Positions 33,500 through 45,720 of a stretch of DNA of 64,000 nucleotides are shown here, piece after piece. This stretch comes from Malus domestica. Its lineage: Eukaryota; Streptophyta; Magnoliopsida; Rosales; Rosaceae. The stretch is from the NCBI RefSeq assembly GCF_042453785.1, contig NC_091667.1:19767501-19831500 (forward strand). The letters run 5' to 3'. Each line of letters opens with the position of its first letter. The first letter of the stretch is position 1. The notes below the pieces were generated by a model. That model was not told the origin of the DNA. It ran no database searches and saw only the letters and a list, made by a program, of their open reading frames with translations. Position numbers and translations under genes: made by a program.

Positions 33500-35118
33500 C
33501 GGTTTGACAATTTGGAGCGTCTTAGAGGATGGGATAAAGGTTCCACTATATTACCCTTACTATTTAATCTCTATGACATTTTGAAAATGCCTGAGGTCGG
33601 TCTTATCTTTACCAGCAGTGCCTCGCCGGATACTTATTACCCAAATATGGGTTATGTAGAGCCTATCCCTATACATCTTCATGATTATACACAAGATGAT
33701 CTGCATAAAATCTTCATGAGAAACCAGGCAAACAAAAAGCTTTACGCCTCTTTTCTCAGGGTCGAAAATAGTTGTTTTTCTTCTTTGCACTCATCTTTTG
33801 CCTTTTGTGTTTCTTCTGATGAACACTTTTTCTTTTTGGTTAGTGTCATGCTAAGGCCTTTCTGTAGAATTACCAGACGGGTGGATGAATTATCTCCTGC
33901 CTTTTCACCATTTTTCACAAAGTATTGTGAACCTATCACTGATCTGAATTTTGTTCCCAATAAAGAGACGAACCAAAGGCAGAAATCCCCTGAAGTTGAA
34001 GTTGAAGTTAAGGAGAGAAAAGGAAAGGGCGACACAAGGAAATTCGGAGATTGTGAAGTTGAACAATTAGATTTCCATATGCCTACTTCTGCCAAGCATC
34101 TTCTTATTTCAGCATTTCTTGCTTCAAGAAATCCAGCTACCCTTGATTCATCAATGTTCGATTCTACATGAGGTTCTAGTAGTCGAAAACGAAAGAGGAT
34201 GCAAGTCTATTTCAAGAATAATTCTTGCTTTTACTGTAGTTTATACTCTATAGGTTTAGTTGATTAACATCAGCAACACTGGTACAAATTTTAGTTTTGT
34301 TTTTTATGCTATCATAAAAGTTAATGTAGGTCTGACATTCTCAAATCCTGTAGACAACTAAGCTATAATATAAGTTTTTTCTTAAGCAGGTAGATAACAA
34401 CCACCTGCTTCCATTTTACCATAGCCTCACTATAGTAACAACGGATATTTTTAGTTTTTCTGGTTATTGTGTGCAGAACAACCTCTAGATAAAATTTCCG
34501 ATATCTTTTTACCGCACTTATTCAGCGGAGGATACAAAAATTTCTGCGACTTGCATATTGACTATTTTGCACCTTTTGTTTTGGCATTTTGCAATGTAGC
34601 GCGTGCAAACACTAAATTCTTCTAAATAATGCTTCTTGATCGATGGTTAGGCTTTCGGAAAAGTCAATGGAACAGAAGGAAACTGCAGAACAGGAATTAC
34701 TTTTGAATCCTGGCTCATTCCCAATGGAAAGATTATTAGCCATATTTCAGTGCATTACATCTGTAGGGGAAAGTCCTCTTGACGAGGAGGAACAAGAATA
34801 TGGTAGGTTAGGCATTCAAGATGGGAATGACGTGCTCATGTCTGATGTTCTTTTACTACTGTCCAGTCTCTGCAGTGTTAATTTTATTGTCACTGGTGGA
34901 AGCTGCCCACTGGAGGGCTCAACTCGATATCGATCTACAATGAGTGAAGATATGGCTCTTAAGGTAACCTAACATGCTTCCCAAAATTGACATTAGACCA
35001 AAATTTTGTGCTGTAAGGTTGATAAATTGTGTTGAATTACATAACATCTTGTTTATATTTGGATTACAGGTAGCAAGGAGCATTAAGTTCCCTCTCTCAA
35101 AGTATATGTACAGATGAT
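33500..35118 (+). pseudogene. ORC5: Origin recognition complex subunit 5 (ORC5) pseudogene
   Basis: The remnant begins at FDNLE, just after the Walker-B position of the ORC5 AAA+ domain. It continues LPLLFNLYDILKMPEVGLIF and HDYTQDDLHKIFMRNQANKK, then VMLRPFCRITRRVDELSPAF, QLDFHMPTSAKHLLISAFLA, SEKSMEQKETAEQELLLNPG, SSLCSVNFIVTGGSCPLEGS and a last exon ARSIKFPLSKYMYR before a stop at 35118. Lesions: about the first 160 residues with Walker A are missing; the donor after CTCAG near 33760 reads GG instead of GT; about 25 codons after NKETNQ are deleted; and GGA appears changed to TGA after MFDST (34169-34171). By chance the mutated intron stays open in frame, giving one continuous frame from 33512 to 34171. 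ORC5 would normally act in licensing replication origins; this copy cannot. Confidence 0.9.
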
Positions 35119-35826
35119 CTACTTTTCGGGTGAGGTATCTGTGATACGATTGTCAGTTTATTCTCAAGGATGAGGAAACTTACCTGGTTTTCAACTAAGT
35201 TACCCTCCTACTTTGTTGAATCATTGAACTATCCAAATTGTCTAATCCTCATCTTTGTTGAGAAACATAAAATGACTGGTGTTGAGCGGATATACCGATT
35301 GTCGTGATCTTTCTGATAACTGGGGGTAGCACCATTGAACTTGAGTTTCAGACAGTACTTTGGCCCATGTTTATGCAGGATTGCCATCTAACAATTGTAT
35401 TTAACCAACCAAACCTTGTTACATCCTAGGAAGTTGCGGGGCATGTAACTTCTTGTAAATGTTGTTTCCTATACAAATTCGATCACAATTCTGGAATTGT
35501 TTTTCGATTGTAGCTTCTTTTTGCCAAATTTTAATGAGTTGATTCTTTCGTTAAGTGCTGTTTAACCTCTCAAAATCCAAATCAATGGAAGAAAAATAAG
35601 ATTTATGACCCTGCAGAGGAAATTTTATATCACATTCACATGGCTTTGCAGAGGGAATTTGACTTTTTTAATATTAGAAAAGAAAAGTACCACTAGACCG
35701 ATGAGATTTTAACATTTTGCTTAAGAACTCGAGAGTTGTGGGTCACTAATAGGGCTTGGTATAAAAAACAATAGAGATATTCGTTTGAAGTTGACGACAC
35801 ATATTCATTGTAAGCACATGGTCTTT

Positions 35827-36064
35827 CACTACAAGAAAAAAGGGCTTTGGTGACCCTCGCCAACCATCATAGAACATTGAAAATTTGTCACGTAATAATA
35901 TATGTGACGAATTTTGAGTGTCATGCTGCACGTCACCTATACAGTGTCACAAAAAGTCTGTGTGACAACTGTTAATTAAGGGAAGGGATGATATGCTTGA
36001 AAAACATTATATACATGGTCTTCATACCCTAAACTTGAGCAGAGCTCATAGCTTTGCAAGCCAC
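35827..36064 (+). mobile_element. CACTA (En/Spm) transposon terminus
   Basis: It begins CACTACAAGAAAAAAGGGCT, the canonical CACTA terminal repeat. Subterminal GTGAC/GTCAC repeats follow at about 35862, 35890, 35905, 35930 and 35948. No opposite end or transposase is present. The fragment is cut off or followed by the gypsy element, whose target duplication starts at 36065. Confidence 0.75.
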
Positions 36065-36069
36065 CCAAC

Positions 36070-36386
36070 TGTTAGTACCCCAGCAATCTGGGTCGACCTT
36101 GAACTGCGTTAATAGAAGAATGGCGAGAAGGGAGGAAGAGGAAGAAAGAACCAAACAGAATAGTAATTTCTGAATAAATTTCAATAATCCCTTTGCCACC
36201 ACAAACGTGGGGAATTTAACAACCTTTCTACTAGCTCAGCACTAAAGGACAAAGTCTATTTAAATGACTCCTTATACTTACTACTATTATAATAAAACCC
36301 TAAAAATCTCTTACAATTAACCCTTCCCTTACAATTTCATCCAGACACTTGTGATCAGAGCAATCACAATTACATGGAACATAACA
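36070..36386 (-). repeat. 3' LTR of the gypsy element
   Basis: 317 bp, starting TGTTAGTACCCCAGCAATC and ending GGAACATAACA on the plus strand. It aligns with 41790-42119; the length difference comes from a few small indels such as extra GAAGAG units. Confidence 0.93.
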
Positions 36387-36468
36387 ATACTTCCCTATTC
36401 AAGAACCTTGTCTATAAGGTTTACAGAGAAAATTCTGGAAACTTGGCTTGGAATTCATCAAAATCTTC

Positions 36469-38064
36469 CTAAGTAGCATCGGCTTCTTCTTGATCAATCC
36501 AATGAACCAGCAATTGAACACCTGCTGAATTGCACTTCTTATAAATCATTCGAGCTAGAATCTTCTTTGGAGAGGGTTGACATAGTCCATCATCCAAAAC
36601 CTGAGGGAGTATAGACTGCAAAACAGTATTGGAACCCAACTGTCTCTCGAGATTACTCATATGGAATACTGGATGTATTTTGCTTTCCGTAGGGAGCCTT
36701 AATTTGTATGCAATTGTACCAACCTTCTCTATCACCTCATAGGGTCCATAATACCTTGGCTGTAACTTGTGATAACTGTGTGGTGCCAATGATTGCAGTT
36801 GATATGGTATCAATTTCAAATACATTGAGTTTCCAACAGAAAATTGCCCCTCACTCATCTTCTTGTCTACTTACACTTTCATTCTGTTTTGGGCCTTTTA
36901 CCAAGTTTGAATGAAGCACAGATAGCACCCTATCCCATTCCAAAAGGCCTTGTTCCACTGCATCCACATTAGTTGTACTTGGTTCATAGGCAGTGATATG
37001 TGGTGGAGTGTATCCATACACAAGTTCAACGGGAGTAAACCTCGAAGATGTGTGGTAAGATGTATTAAAACACCATTTGCCCCAAGTAAGCCATTGGACC
37101 CATTTTCGAGGTGTTCCCCCACAAAGTATCTGAGATAAGTTTCAAGGCATCGATTCATCATCTTAGTTTGTCCATCACTTTGAGGATGATAGCCTGAACT
37201 CATACAAAGTTTAGACTGCTAGAACTTAAAAAATTCCTTTTAGAATGCACTAATAAAGATGGGGTCCAGATTACTAACTATGGAGTGAGGCATTCCATGC
37301 AATTTAAAGGCATGATCAATGAACACTTAGGTAACAGTGGAGGCAGTGTAAGGGTGACATAAGGCTATGAAGTGGGAATACTTCAACAACCTATTTACCA
37401 CATATTTTCCTTTGCATAGTGGAAGGCCAACTATGAAATCCATGCTTATATCAATCCAAACTCTAGTTGGTATAGGCAAGGGTTGTAGCAAACTTGGAGG
37501 GGAAATTGTCTCATACTTGTTTTGTTGACAAGTGTGACAGGTAGCAATGAATCGCCTAATGTGCTTCTTCATTCCTTGCCAATAGAATTGTTTCTTCAAT
37601 CTATGATATGTTTTGACCATTCCTTGGTGTCCAGCAGCTGGGGTAGAATGATACTCCTCAATGAGTTTCCATATCCATTTTGAATAAGGACTTAGCATAA
37701 TCTGTTTCTTATAACACAAAAAGCCATTCTCAATGGAAAATTTACCAAGGGTAGAACTACCAACACTAGTATGAACACTTTCCCTCACTTCATGTATCTT
37801 CTGCAAAATCCATTCATCACCTTCATTAAACTTCCTTAGGTCATCCAACCAACCACTATATGGGTAAGGAATGTAGGAACATTCAATAGACTCAGTGGCA
37901 TTAAGGTCTTGGAGTGGGGCAACACCTTGAACCCTTGACAATGCATCTGCAACCACATTGTCTTGTCCTACTTTGTACTGGATCTCGTAATCAAACCTCA
38001 ATAGTTTAGAGACCCATTTCTGTTGGAAGGGTGTATTAGCCCTTTGATTCAAAAAGTACTTCAA
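36469..38064 (-). pseudogene. Gypsy RNase H end, integrase and chromodomain-like tail
   Basis: The 37327-38064 frame begins in the RNase H end (FLNQRANTPFQQKWVSKLL, then VVADALSRV). It continues with the integrase HHCC zinc finger (HQGMVKTYHRLKKQFYWQGM ... CHTCQQNK) and the start of the integrase core (WIDISMDFIVGLP). Further integrase sequence is at 36898-37203 ([20 protein letters not shown]). The C-terminal part at 36469-36858 ends with a chromodomain-like VHWIDQEEADAT. Stops separate these blocks. Confidence 0.92.
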
Positions 38065-38089
38065 GCTATTATGGTCGGTCTTGATAATA

Positions 38090-39460
38090 AAATGCCTTCC
38101 TTGAAGGTAGTTTTGCCATTTCCTAATTGCATAGACTATAGCAATGAGTTCTCTTTCATAAGTGGATAAAGATTGGTTCCTTGGTCCGAGGGTTTGGCTA
38201 GCAAATGCAATTGGTCTTCAACCTTGTTGTAGAACTGCACCAATTCCCAACCCGGAGTCATCACATTCAATTTCAAAAGGCTTAGAGAAGTCAGGAAGGG
38301 CAAGGACTTGTGGGGAAAACATCACTTCTTTCAACTTAGCAAATGCACTTGCAGCAACCTTAGATTACTGGAAGGCATCATTTTTGGTCAATTCATACAA
38401 GGGTTGATAGATTCCCCCATAACCAGGAATAAACTTCATGTAATAATCGGTTAAACCAAGGAAACCTCGCAATTATTTGATAGTTGTTGGGGGTAGGCCA
38501 GTCTTGGATTGCCTGCAACTTGGTTGGGTCAGCCTCAACCCCATCCTTGGATACAATATGCCCCAAATATTCTACCCTTTGCTAACCTAGGGAACATTTA
38601 AACATCTTAAGATACAACTGGTGCTGTTGTAGGATCTTAAAAATAGTCCTCAAATGTGCCAAGTGCTCAGTCCAAGTCTTGCTATAAATCAAAAGGTCAT
38701 CAAAGAAAACCAACACAGATTTCTTGAGGTATGGTTTGAACAGATCATTCATTAAATTTTGAAAGGTAGCTAGAGCATTAGTAAGCCTAAATGGCATTAC
38801 TAAGAATTCATAATGTACTTCATGAGTTTTAAAAACATGTCTTTTCAATATCTCTAAGGTGCATTAGGATCTGGTGATATCCAAATCTGAGGTCCAACTT
38901 AGAAAAATAAATAGCACTAAAAAGCTTATCCAAGAGATCATCGATTAATGAAATAGGGTACTTATCTTTAATAGTAAGAGTGTTAAGTTCCCTGTAGTCA
39001 ATGCACATCCTCCAAGTGCCCTCATTCTTTTTCACTAAGAGGACAGGGAAAGAGAAGGAATTTGACTAGGCCGAATGAACCCTGCAGCAAGTAATTCCTC
39101 CACAACCTTTTCAATTTCTGTTTTCTAGAGGGGACCATAATGAGAAGGTCGAATGTTTCAGGGTTGTGCTCCATGTACCAAAGGAATGCGATGGTTATAA
39201 ACTCGGGAAGGGGGCAGTTTTGAAGGGACCTCAAAGATGCCTACAAATGAGTCAAGGAGATGTTGGAGTTCTTGTTGTTGGAATGGGGAAAGGTCAGAGA
39301 CTTCATTCCTCTTGCCCTCCATGGAATACAAGAACAATCCCAAATTGGAGTTAAGAAGTTCATTTTCCAATTGTTGAAGAGAGACCTCTTGAATTAATGG
39401 GGCAGTGGAAGGCATATGGAACAGTTTGTAGGTATGATTAATGCGAGTGAACTCCATAGT
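38090..39460 (-). pseudogene. Gypsy reverse transcriptase / RNase H (degraded)
   Basis: Segments at 38829-39035 ([20 protein letters not shown]) and 38582-38848 (VFFDDLLIYSKTW, with the paired catalytic aspartates) are reverse transcriptase. Upstream pieces at 39022-39460 carry the linker (LPPSRVYNHRIPLVHGAQP) in shifted frames. At least two frameshifts and several stops are present. Confidence 0.9.
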
Positions 39461-39466
39461 GAGTAG

Positions 39467-40298
39467 TAGGGGTGGGCACGGTTTGGTTTGGTGCGGTTTT
39501 AAGTGAAACCGAAACCGAAATCGAAATTTTTTGCTGTTCGGTTCGGTGCGGTTTTGAACCCAAAACCGAAATGAAACCAAAGCATTTGGTTCGGTTTGGT
39601 GCGGTTTCAAATGGTTTTGGTTTGGTTTTTAAGAAAAAATGTACAATTTGTAATTTAACATATTAATAAGCATTTCCCAATAGCAATAGGAAAAAGACAT
39701 TTGTTATGTAAACAATTAGCATGTTGCATGCAGTTGTGATGTTAAAACATGTTTGTGCAACAAAAGGGTGTCCCTTACAATGTTTATCATAAAACAAGTT
39801 GAATAAATTTGAATTCATTAAACATGAGCAAAACTTTGATACTATAATATGTGATATTATGCTTTAAATGAGTGGACTTCATTAGACCATTGTTCGACTC
39901 TTGATAACAAGATTAGTCCACCCTTGTACATATATGTGTGTGTGTGTGTGTGATGGTATAAAATAACAAAGGTCCTTCAAGTTAATGAATGAAAGAAAGT
40001 GATGAATGATGATATTCTAGTGTGGTTGAGTCCCATACTAAGTGTATGGATTCTAACAAACAACCAATTAAAACATGAAATATAATATGGACATTTAATT
40101 AAATGTTTATTAATATTTGCAGTGCGGTTCGGTTTCGGTGCGGTTTTCAAAAGTCAAAACCGAAACCAAACCGTTTTCTATGTTGCGGTTTGGTTTCAAA
40201 ACCGAAACCATTTCAAAACCACAAAACCAAACCGTTTGGTGCGGTTTGATTTGGTTCGTGTTTCGACTTCGGTTTTCGGTTCTAAGTGCCCACCCCTA
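39467..40298. mobile_element. 832-bp hAT-type MITE, copy B (inside the gypsy element)
   Basis: The ends TAGGGGTGGGCAC / GTGCCCACCCCTA are perfect inverted repeats. The flanking 8-bp duplication GTGAGTAG is perfect (39459-39466, 40299-40306). The interior matches copy A (17660-18489) in inverted orientation, for example around CCATACACTTAGTATGG. Its central microsatellite is (TG)n rather than (CT)n. It separates the gypsy protease from the reverse transcriptase, so it inserted after the gypsy element. Confidence 0.96.
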
Positions 40299-40306
40299 GT
40301 GAGTAG

Positions 40307-40740
40307 ATTGAAATCCCATAAAACCAGACTAACCGTAGAGAGCCACTGAACCCCTAAAACCACATCACAGCCACCAAGAGGGAGAGAATACAAATCTACC
40401 AAACAATTATAACCCTCAAGTGAGAGCGTAGAGGCCTTGCAGCAACCTGAACTCTTTACTTTACCACCATCAGCAATCATAACCTCAAATGATTTAGTGG
40501 AGCGCACTGGATGTCCTAATGTTTAAGCAATTTGGAATCAATGAAGTTATGGGTGCTTCCCGAGTCTAGTAAGATTTTGACAGAGTGACCATTAATGGTT
40601 CTCTCTACTTTCATAGTACTAGGGGTCGGCTTATCACAAGTGCCATAAAAAGTGCACTCACTCATCATTATAGTAAGCAATTCGGGGTTGGTGGTTTCCC
40701 CCCCATCGTCAAAATGCGTTGTGTCCCCCAAATCCAACAT
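40307..40740 (-). pseudogene. Gypsy aspartic protease (degraded)
   Basis: The frame at 40516-40740 contains ILLDSGSTHNFID, the retropepsin active-site motif of plant gypsy elements. It continues in another frame with CDVVLGVQWL at about 40350-40507. The frameshift between them, and the MITE next to it, inactivate it. Confidence 0.88.
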
Positions 40741-40815
40741 GAGTAATTGCTTAAGCCCATATTTGTGTCCCTGAACCCATTTGTTATTGCAAAACCAACA
40801 CTCATCTTTTTCTGT

Positions 40816-41789
40816 CTATTGTTGAATTTCAGTTGGGGTAAGTTTCTTAACTGGAAAATTACCAGGGAGAGGTACATGGTGGAAAGTGGGAGCTGGGGGA
40901 ACAGGTTTAGCAGCAATAATGGCTCTAGGAATAGGCAATTTTAACTTAACAAGTTTAGTATCGACCTGAACTGCAATGGCTATCGCCTCATGTACATTGG
41001 TAGGTTTATGGAGTTTCACATCATATTTCAATTCATGCTCGAGACCCCCCAAGAAGCAACTCTTAAGTAAAATAGGACCTAAATCAAATGTGCGATTAGC
41101 CAAATGTCGAAATTTAGAGATATACTCACGAAGGGTACCTGTTTGGCGTAGTTTGAACAAAGATTCTGCACTATCGTCAAATTCCGATAGCCCAAATTCG
41201 CGGCAAAAGGCTCTGGTGAAATCCTCCCAGCGAGAGAGTGATTGAGTACAATCCATCCATTTAAACCATTGCAAAGATTCACCATCAAGGTGGAAGGAGG
41301 CAATGAGTACCTTTTGTGTGTCAGAAGTGTTGTAAAACGCAAAAAACTGATCGGCCTTTTAGATCCAGGCAATGGGGTCATCGCCTTCAGAGAAGTAAGG
41401 AAAATCAACCCGAGGCGTCCATGGCGGCCGATAGGGTTGACCACCGCCAGGGTTAATAAGAGGATAGCGGGGTGGAATCTGGTCCAAATCAGAATCGGGT
41501 GGACGATTTGGACAACCCAGAAACGAAGAGTGGGCCGGTCATTGCAGATAATGAGGTCACGGCGGAATTGCTCGAAATACACTGGAAAGCGAGTTTCAAG
41601 AGTTAATGGAAGTTGAGTGGTGAAAGCTTCAGTGACCCCAGAGTGAACGGACGAGTTGACTGCCGCCACAATCATGGTCGGAAGGTTAGCAATGGTAGTT
41701 TCCAGAGCAGAAACACGATCATCCATGGGAGTGGCGCGGTGACAGGGCATAAATGAGGAAGGGAGTCCAGGATCAGTGGGTGATACCAA
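40816..41789 (-). pseudogene. Gypsy gag (degraded)
   Basis: The Retrotrans_gag core is in the frame 40816-41274 (WFKWMDCTQSLSRWEDFTRA, REYISKFRHLANRTFDLGP). The N-terminal portion (MDDRVSALETTIANLPTMI) is in an overlapping frame ending about 41600, so a frameshift separates them. Confidence 0.88.
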
Positions 41790-42119
41790 TGTTAGTACCC
41801 CAGCAATCTGGATTGACCTTGACTTGCGTTAATGGAAGAATGGCAAGAATGGAGGAAGAGGAAGAGGAAGAAGGAACCAAACAGAATAGTAATTTCTGAT
41901 TAAATTTAAATAATCCCTTTACCACCACAAACGTGGGGAATTTAACAACCTCTCTGCTAGCTCAGCACTCAAGGACAAAGTCTATTCAAATGACTCCTTA
42001 TACTTACTACTTACTACTATTATAATAAAACCCCAAAAATCTCTTACAATTAACCATTCCCTTACAATTTCATCCTGACACTTGTGATCAGAGCAATCAC
42101 AATTACAAGGAACATAACA
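41790..42119 (-). repeat. 5' LTR of the gypsy element
   Basis: 330 bp and homologous to 36070-36386. The primer-binding site lies directly beside it at about 41776-41789. Confidence 0.93.
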
Positions 42120-42429
42120 CCAACCTATATGATGTTGTACCTAAATTATCTTGTTTTGTTAAACTAGTTAATTCTAGGTCATTAGGAGCCAAAATCTCTA
42201 TCTAAACAAATGGGGGAAGTGTAGGCTTTTCTAGTGGAATGTCTAGATCCAAACCAGTCACTCCAAAATTTCTGTTATCGGGTAAACAGTTTGGATTTCT
42301 GTAAAAAATGGATGGCATTAGTTCCACAACTAAAAGCTTTGCCATGATGTGGATGGGTTTCAGACGAGGGAGATGATCAGTTTTAAATAGTTTTATATTT
42401 TGATACATAAATTTTGATTACTTTTCTAC

Positions 42430-42840
42430 GATCTGCTGAAATTAGTTTGATTTAGATGGTTTGAACAATTCGGCTAGCTCGTTGCCTGTTTTTACTTCAA
42501 ACTAGTTCTAAGTTGTTCAATGTCAAAGAAGTCATTCGGTTTACATGCAAGATTTTTTGTTTTCCTACAAGCCGATGAAATTAGTTTGATTTGGCTGGTT
42601 TGAACGGTCGAGCCGACTTTTTATCTATCCTCGCTCCAAACTAGCTAGTCTTAAGTAGGAGTCATTGCTTTACATGCAAGCTTTAACTTTCCTACAAATT
42701 AGTGAAATTGGTTTGATTTGGCTGATTCGAACAAATTTACTTGCTTTTTACCCACCGTTAATATTACTCCAAACTAATTCCTATGTTGTTGAATATATAC
42801 TTACCCATCCTACTCCAAACTATGTAGTACAACAAGCTCT
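42430..42840. repeat. Degenerate tandem repeat, ~130-bp period, three units
   Basis: Each unit contains GAAATTAGTTTGATTTGG-like sequence, then a TCGAACA-type stretch, TACTCCAAACTA and TTTACATGCAAG. Units start near 42435, 42572 and 42701. Confidence 0.75.
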
Positions 42841-42859
42841 TCACTAGATAAGGAGTGAA

Positions 42860-43525
42860 TGGGTTAATGCTATACATGCACTAGCGGAGCCAGGAACTTA
42901 CAACGATAGGATCAGGAGTATACTGTCGTGGCTTGGGCTCTAGAATTCATGTCTGGTATCACGAGCTGCCGGCCCATTCAACACCTGAGACAGAGGAGGA
43001 TGAAGATGTGGGTCTGACAATCTGGAGGCTGCCAGGCAGTAGATTCACGGCGGTGGGGAGATTTAGCGGGGGGAGAAGAGGCGATGAGAGAGAGCTGCCG
43101 ATGATGTATACAGAGATGGACGACAGGTTTGTTGCGCTAAAACAACATCAAAACCAATTGGAAACCAACTCAAACAAACCCACAAGAAATATACCAAATA
43201 AAATGCAAAAAAGAAAAAAGAAAAAAAGACATCACAATTTTAATGAGGTTTCGCCACATGCAATGTAACTCAAAGCTAGTACAACAACTGCAACTTTGAT
43301 GGAGTGATAGCTAACAAATGGAGCAGCAACTCCTTGTTTGGGGCTCTCGGCAGCTCTCTCTGCTTCTCTAACAACAAAAGGCCAGTCACCTTTTTCACAC
43401 CAAAGAATGGTGCTAAGCTAACCCTTATTCTCTCTGCATTTGAAAATACCAAAAAAGCCTGCTTCCTAGCCTTTACTTTTCTTCCCATAAACAAGGAACC
43501 AACAACATCATGCTGCCCATTTTTT
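42860..43525. other. Unassigned stretch, possible hAT end
   Basis: ACTAGCGGAGCCAGGAACTT at 42880-42899 resembles hAT-type termini (GCGGAGCCAGGAA). The partner end was not found. An open frame from 42933 to 43268 has no recognisable domain and ends in a Lys-rich run. I do not call a gene. Confidence 0.35.
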
Positions 43526-43529
43526 CTTA

Positions 43530-43691
43530 GGGAGTTTTAACGAAACATTTTCGGTAATATTTTTTTTTTACGAAAATGATATTTTTATTCTAAAAAGCCA
43601 CTCATAGTACTATTTACTTACAACATATTTTTATTATTTTGATTAAAACTCAAAATTTTAAAGCTATTTTCATTAGTATTTTTTTTCTTAC
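43530..43691. mobile_element. ~160-bp MITE, copy 1 of 3
   Basis: Left end GGGAGTTTTAACGAAA; right end TTTTCATTAGTATTTTTTTTCTTA. The interior CATAGTACTATTTACTTA is shared with copies at 44723 and 45537. The most diverged copy. Confidence 0.65.
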
Positions 43692-44360
43692 TCTATTTTA
43701 GGCACCGAAAAGGCTCTCCTAGCCTTTCAATTTTTCTTTGCCTTTTACTATTAACCGAAAAGAGCCTACAATTTGGCCACAAAGTTAATGGGGTCAAGGA
43801 TTGTGTTAATGTATATATGTAAAGAATGTGAAGGGTTGTGTTAATGTCGATAGTGCATGCATGCATGCATGCCCCGTTTTGTGTACAATCTATCGGTGCG
43901 AAAAAACATTATCCCCATGATTTTCTTCGCATGCAATGCGCACCATGAGGTGAGGTGACGAGGAGAACCACAGTACGTAATTTGTGCACAAACTACCGGT
44001 GTCTATAAACTTGCAAGTATATATATAAATATATTTTGAAAAGAAAAAAGTTATGATTTCTCAATATAAACTTATTACCTTTGTCTTTTTCTTTGGCCCT
44101 ATTGTAAAAAAAAAAAAATGTCAATAATAAAAAAATATAAACTTGTGTTCCCTCATAGGAGATTGGACATAGTTCAATTTTACGTGAGTAATGTATTTTT
44201 ATCGTATAAACTCTCTTATTTAATTTTTAAATCTCCATTTGAAGATCATTTTTACAAAAAATATTGGAACCGGATCTCGTTTAGTCACTCAAACGTATCA
44301 TATAAATTGACGGTTCAACATGAATGTGTTACTTGATACTGGTAACACATTTGTTTAAGA

Positions 44361-44632
44361 TATTGGTATCGGTGGAAACATCAATATATAAATTTGTGGA
44401 AACATCAACGGATATGTTAAATATTGATATCAATGTCGGTTACTTTCAATGGAAATGGTTGAAATTTAAAATGAAACTTTAGGGGTTTGTTAAACATTGG
44501 TTTAAACAGTGTTTAAAATATCGGTATTTGTAGAAATATAGATATATAAATTTGTAGAAATATCGATGGATATATCGGTATCAGTATTGATTGCCTTTGA
44601 TGGAAATGGTGGAAATTTGCTCAAAAACATGA
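44361..44632. repeat. Two-unit tandem repeat, ~160-bp period
   Basis: ATATAAATTTGTGGAAACATC and ATATAAATTTGTAGAAATATC are matching anchors of the two units, and TGGAAATGGTNGAAATTT recurs in both. A more distant third unit may lie at 45245-45370. Confidence 0.65.
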
Positions 44633-44722
44633 AAATTTAAAGTTATTGTCTAGGGAATGTCATATTAGGTCACAACATACATATGAATCATGAATTAATG
44701 ATCAGATACTGTGTAAAAAATA

Positions 44723-44876
44723 GGGAACTTTAACGAAAAGCACCCGGTACTGTTCACTTTAACGAAAAACCACATTTTTACACTAAAAACTCAATCATGG
44801 TACTATTCACTTTACCCTTTATTTTGTCCTTATCATTAAAACTCAAAGTTTTCAAGCCCTTTTTATTAGTTTTCCT
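44723..44876. mobile_element. ~154-bp MITE, copy 2 of 3
   Basis: Left end GGGAACTTTAACGAAAAGC and right end TTATTAGTTTTCCTTA are imperfect inverted repeats. The interior ATGGTACTATTCACTTTA is nearly identical to copy 3. Confidence 0.75.
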
Positions 44877-45536
44877 TAAAAAATAAGTATGTGATATGTG
44901 AGAAAGAAAACTTCTTTCTAGTTTTCTTTCTAATGATAAGTAATAAAATAAAATAAAGCATTTCACTAAAACGAATAAATTATACATAATAATTGAAATT
45001 TTCATCATAAATAAAGAAATTAAGCCATAAAGAATGCATAGGCCTCGGGGAGTTAAAAATGATAGTAAATCTTTCATTTTGATTCGGCCTTCTACATATG
45101 CTTTTCAATTGCACCAAGGTCTACACCGACTTCTCTACAGCCATGATCTTCATCTTAGGTGGTATAAGTAAAGACACACTCACCAGTAAACGGGCTTAAG
45201 CATGTAACTCCATCAAATTCTTGTTCATCTCCTCCATCATAATTCCTTAAATTTTTGGATATTTCCGTAGAAATATTGAGCATATCCAGGATATTTTAAA
45301 CATTGGGTTTAGACGGAATATAAGAGTTTCTCTGATATTTAACAGATGTTTTAGAATATCGATGATATCTGTCGATTTAAGCCTAAACTTAAGAGTTTTA
45401 TATGAGGTGAAGTTGAGACTTCATTCTCCATTTCTATATTTTTCTCTAATTTATTTATTTATTTATATATTTCCATAAAAATACTTTAACCATTAGTTAT
45501 CCATAATAAAGAGGCCATCCGCTTACATTTATTTTA

Positions 45537-45692
45537 GGGAGTTTTAATGAAAAACCCGCGGTACTGTTCACTTTAACGAAAAACTATATTTTTACACTAA
45601 AAAGTCAAACATGGTACTATTCACTTTACTCTTTATTTTGTCATTATCGTTAAAACTCAAAGTTTTCAAGCAATTTTCATTAGTTTTCATTT
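45537..45692. mobile_element. ~156-bp MITE, copy 3 of 3
   Basis: Left end GGGAGTTTTAATGAAAAAC, right end TTTTCATTAGTTTTCATT, with the shared interior CGGTACTGTTCACTTTAACG. It lies 28 bp left of the 786-bp element. Confidence 0.75.
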
Positions 45693-45720
45693 TATTTGAC
45701 TCGTTTGAGTGTTAATTATA

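Larger units (their letters stand above)
36070..42119 (-). mobile_element. Complete but defective Ty3/gypsy retrotransposon
   Basis: LTRs at 36070-36386 and 41790-42119 are flanked by perfect 5-bp duplications CCAAC (36065-36069, 42120-42124). Read on the minus strand, the sequence just inside the 5' LTR is TTGGTATCACCC, matching the initiator tRNA-Met primer-binding site TGGTATCA. The order is gag, protease, reverse transcriptase, RNase H and integrase, with a chromodomain-like tail, as in chromoviruses. Frame changes and stops are frequent, and an 832-bp MITE interrupts pol. The LTRs differ at many sites, so the insertion is not very recent. Confidence 0.95.

Noticed and set aside
42933-43268. 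111-codon plus-strand frame with acidic and basic runs
   Set aside because: No homology that I recognise; it begins beside a possible hAT end and ends in a low-complexity Lys run.
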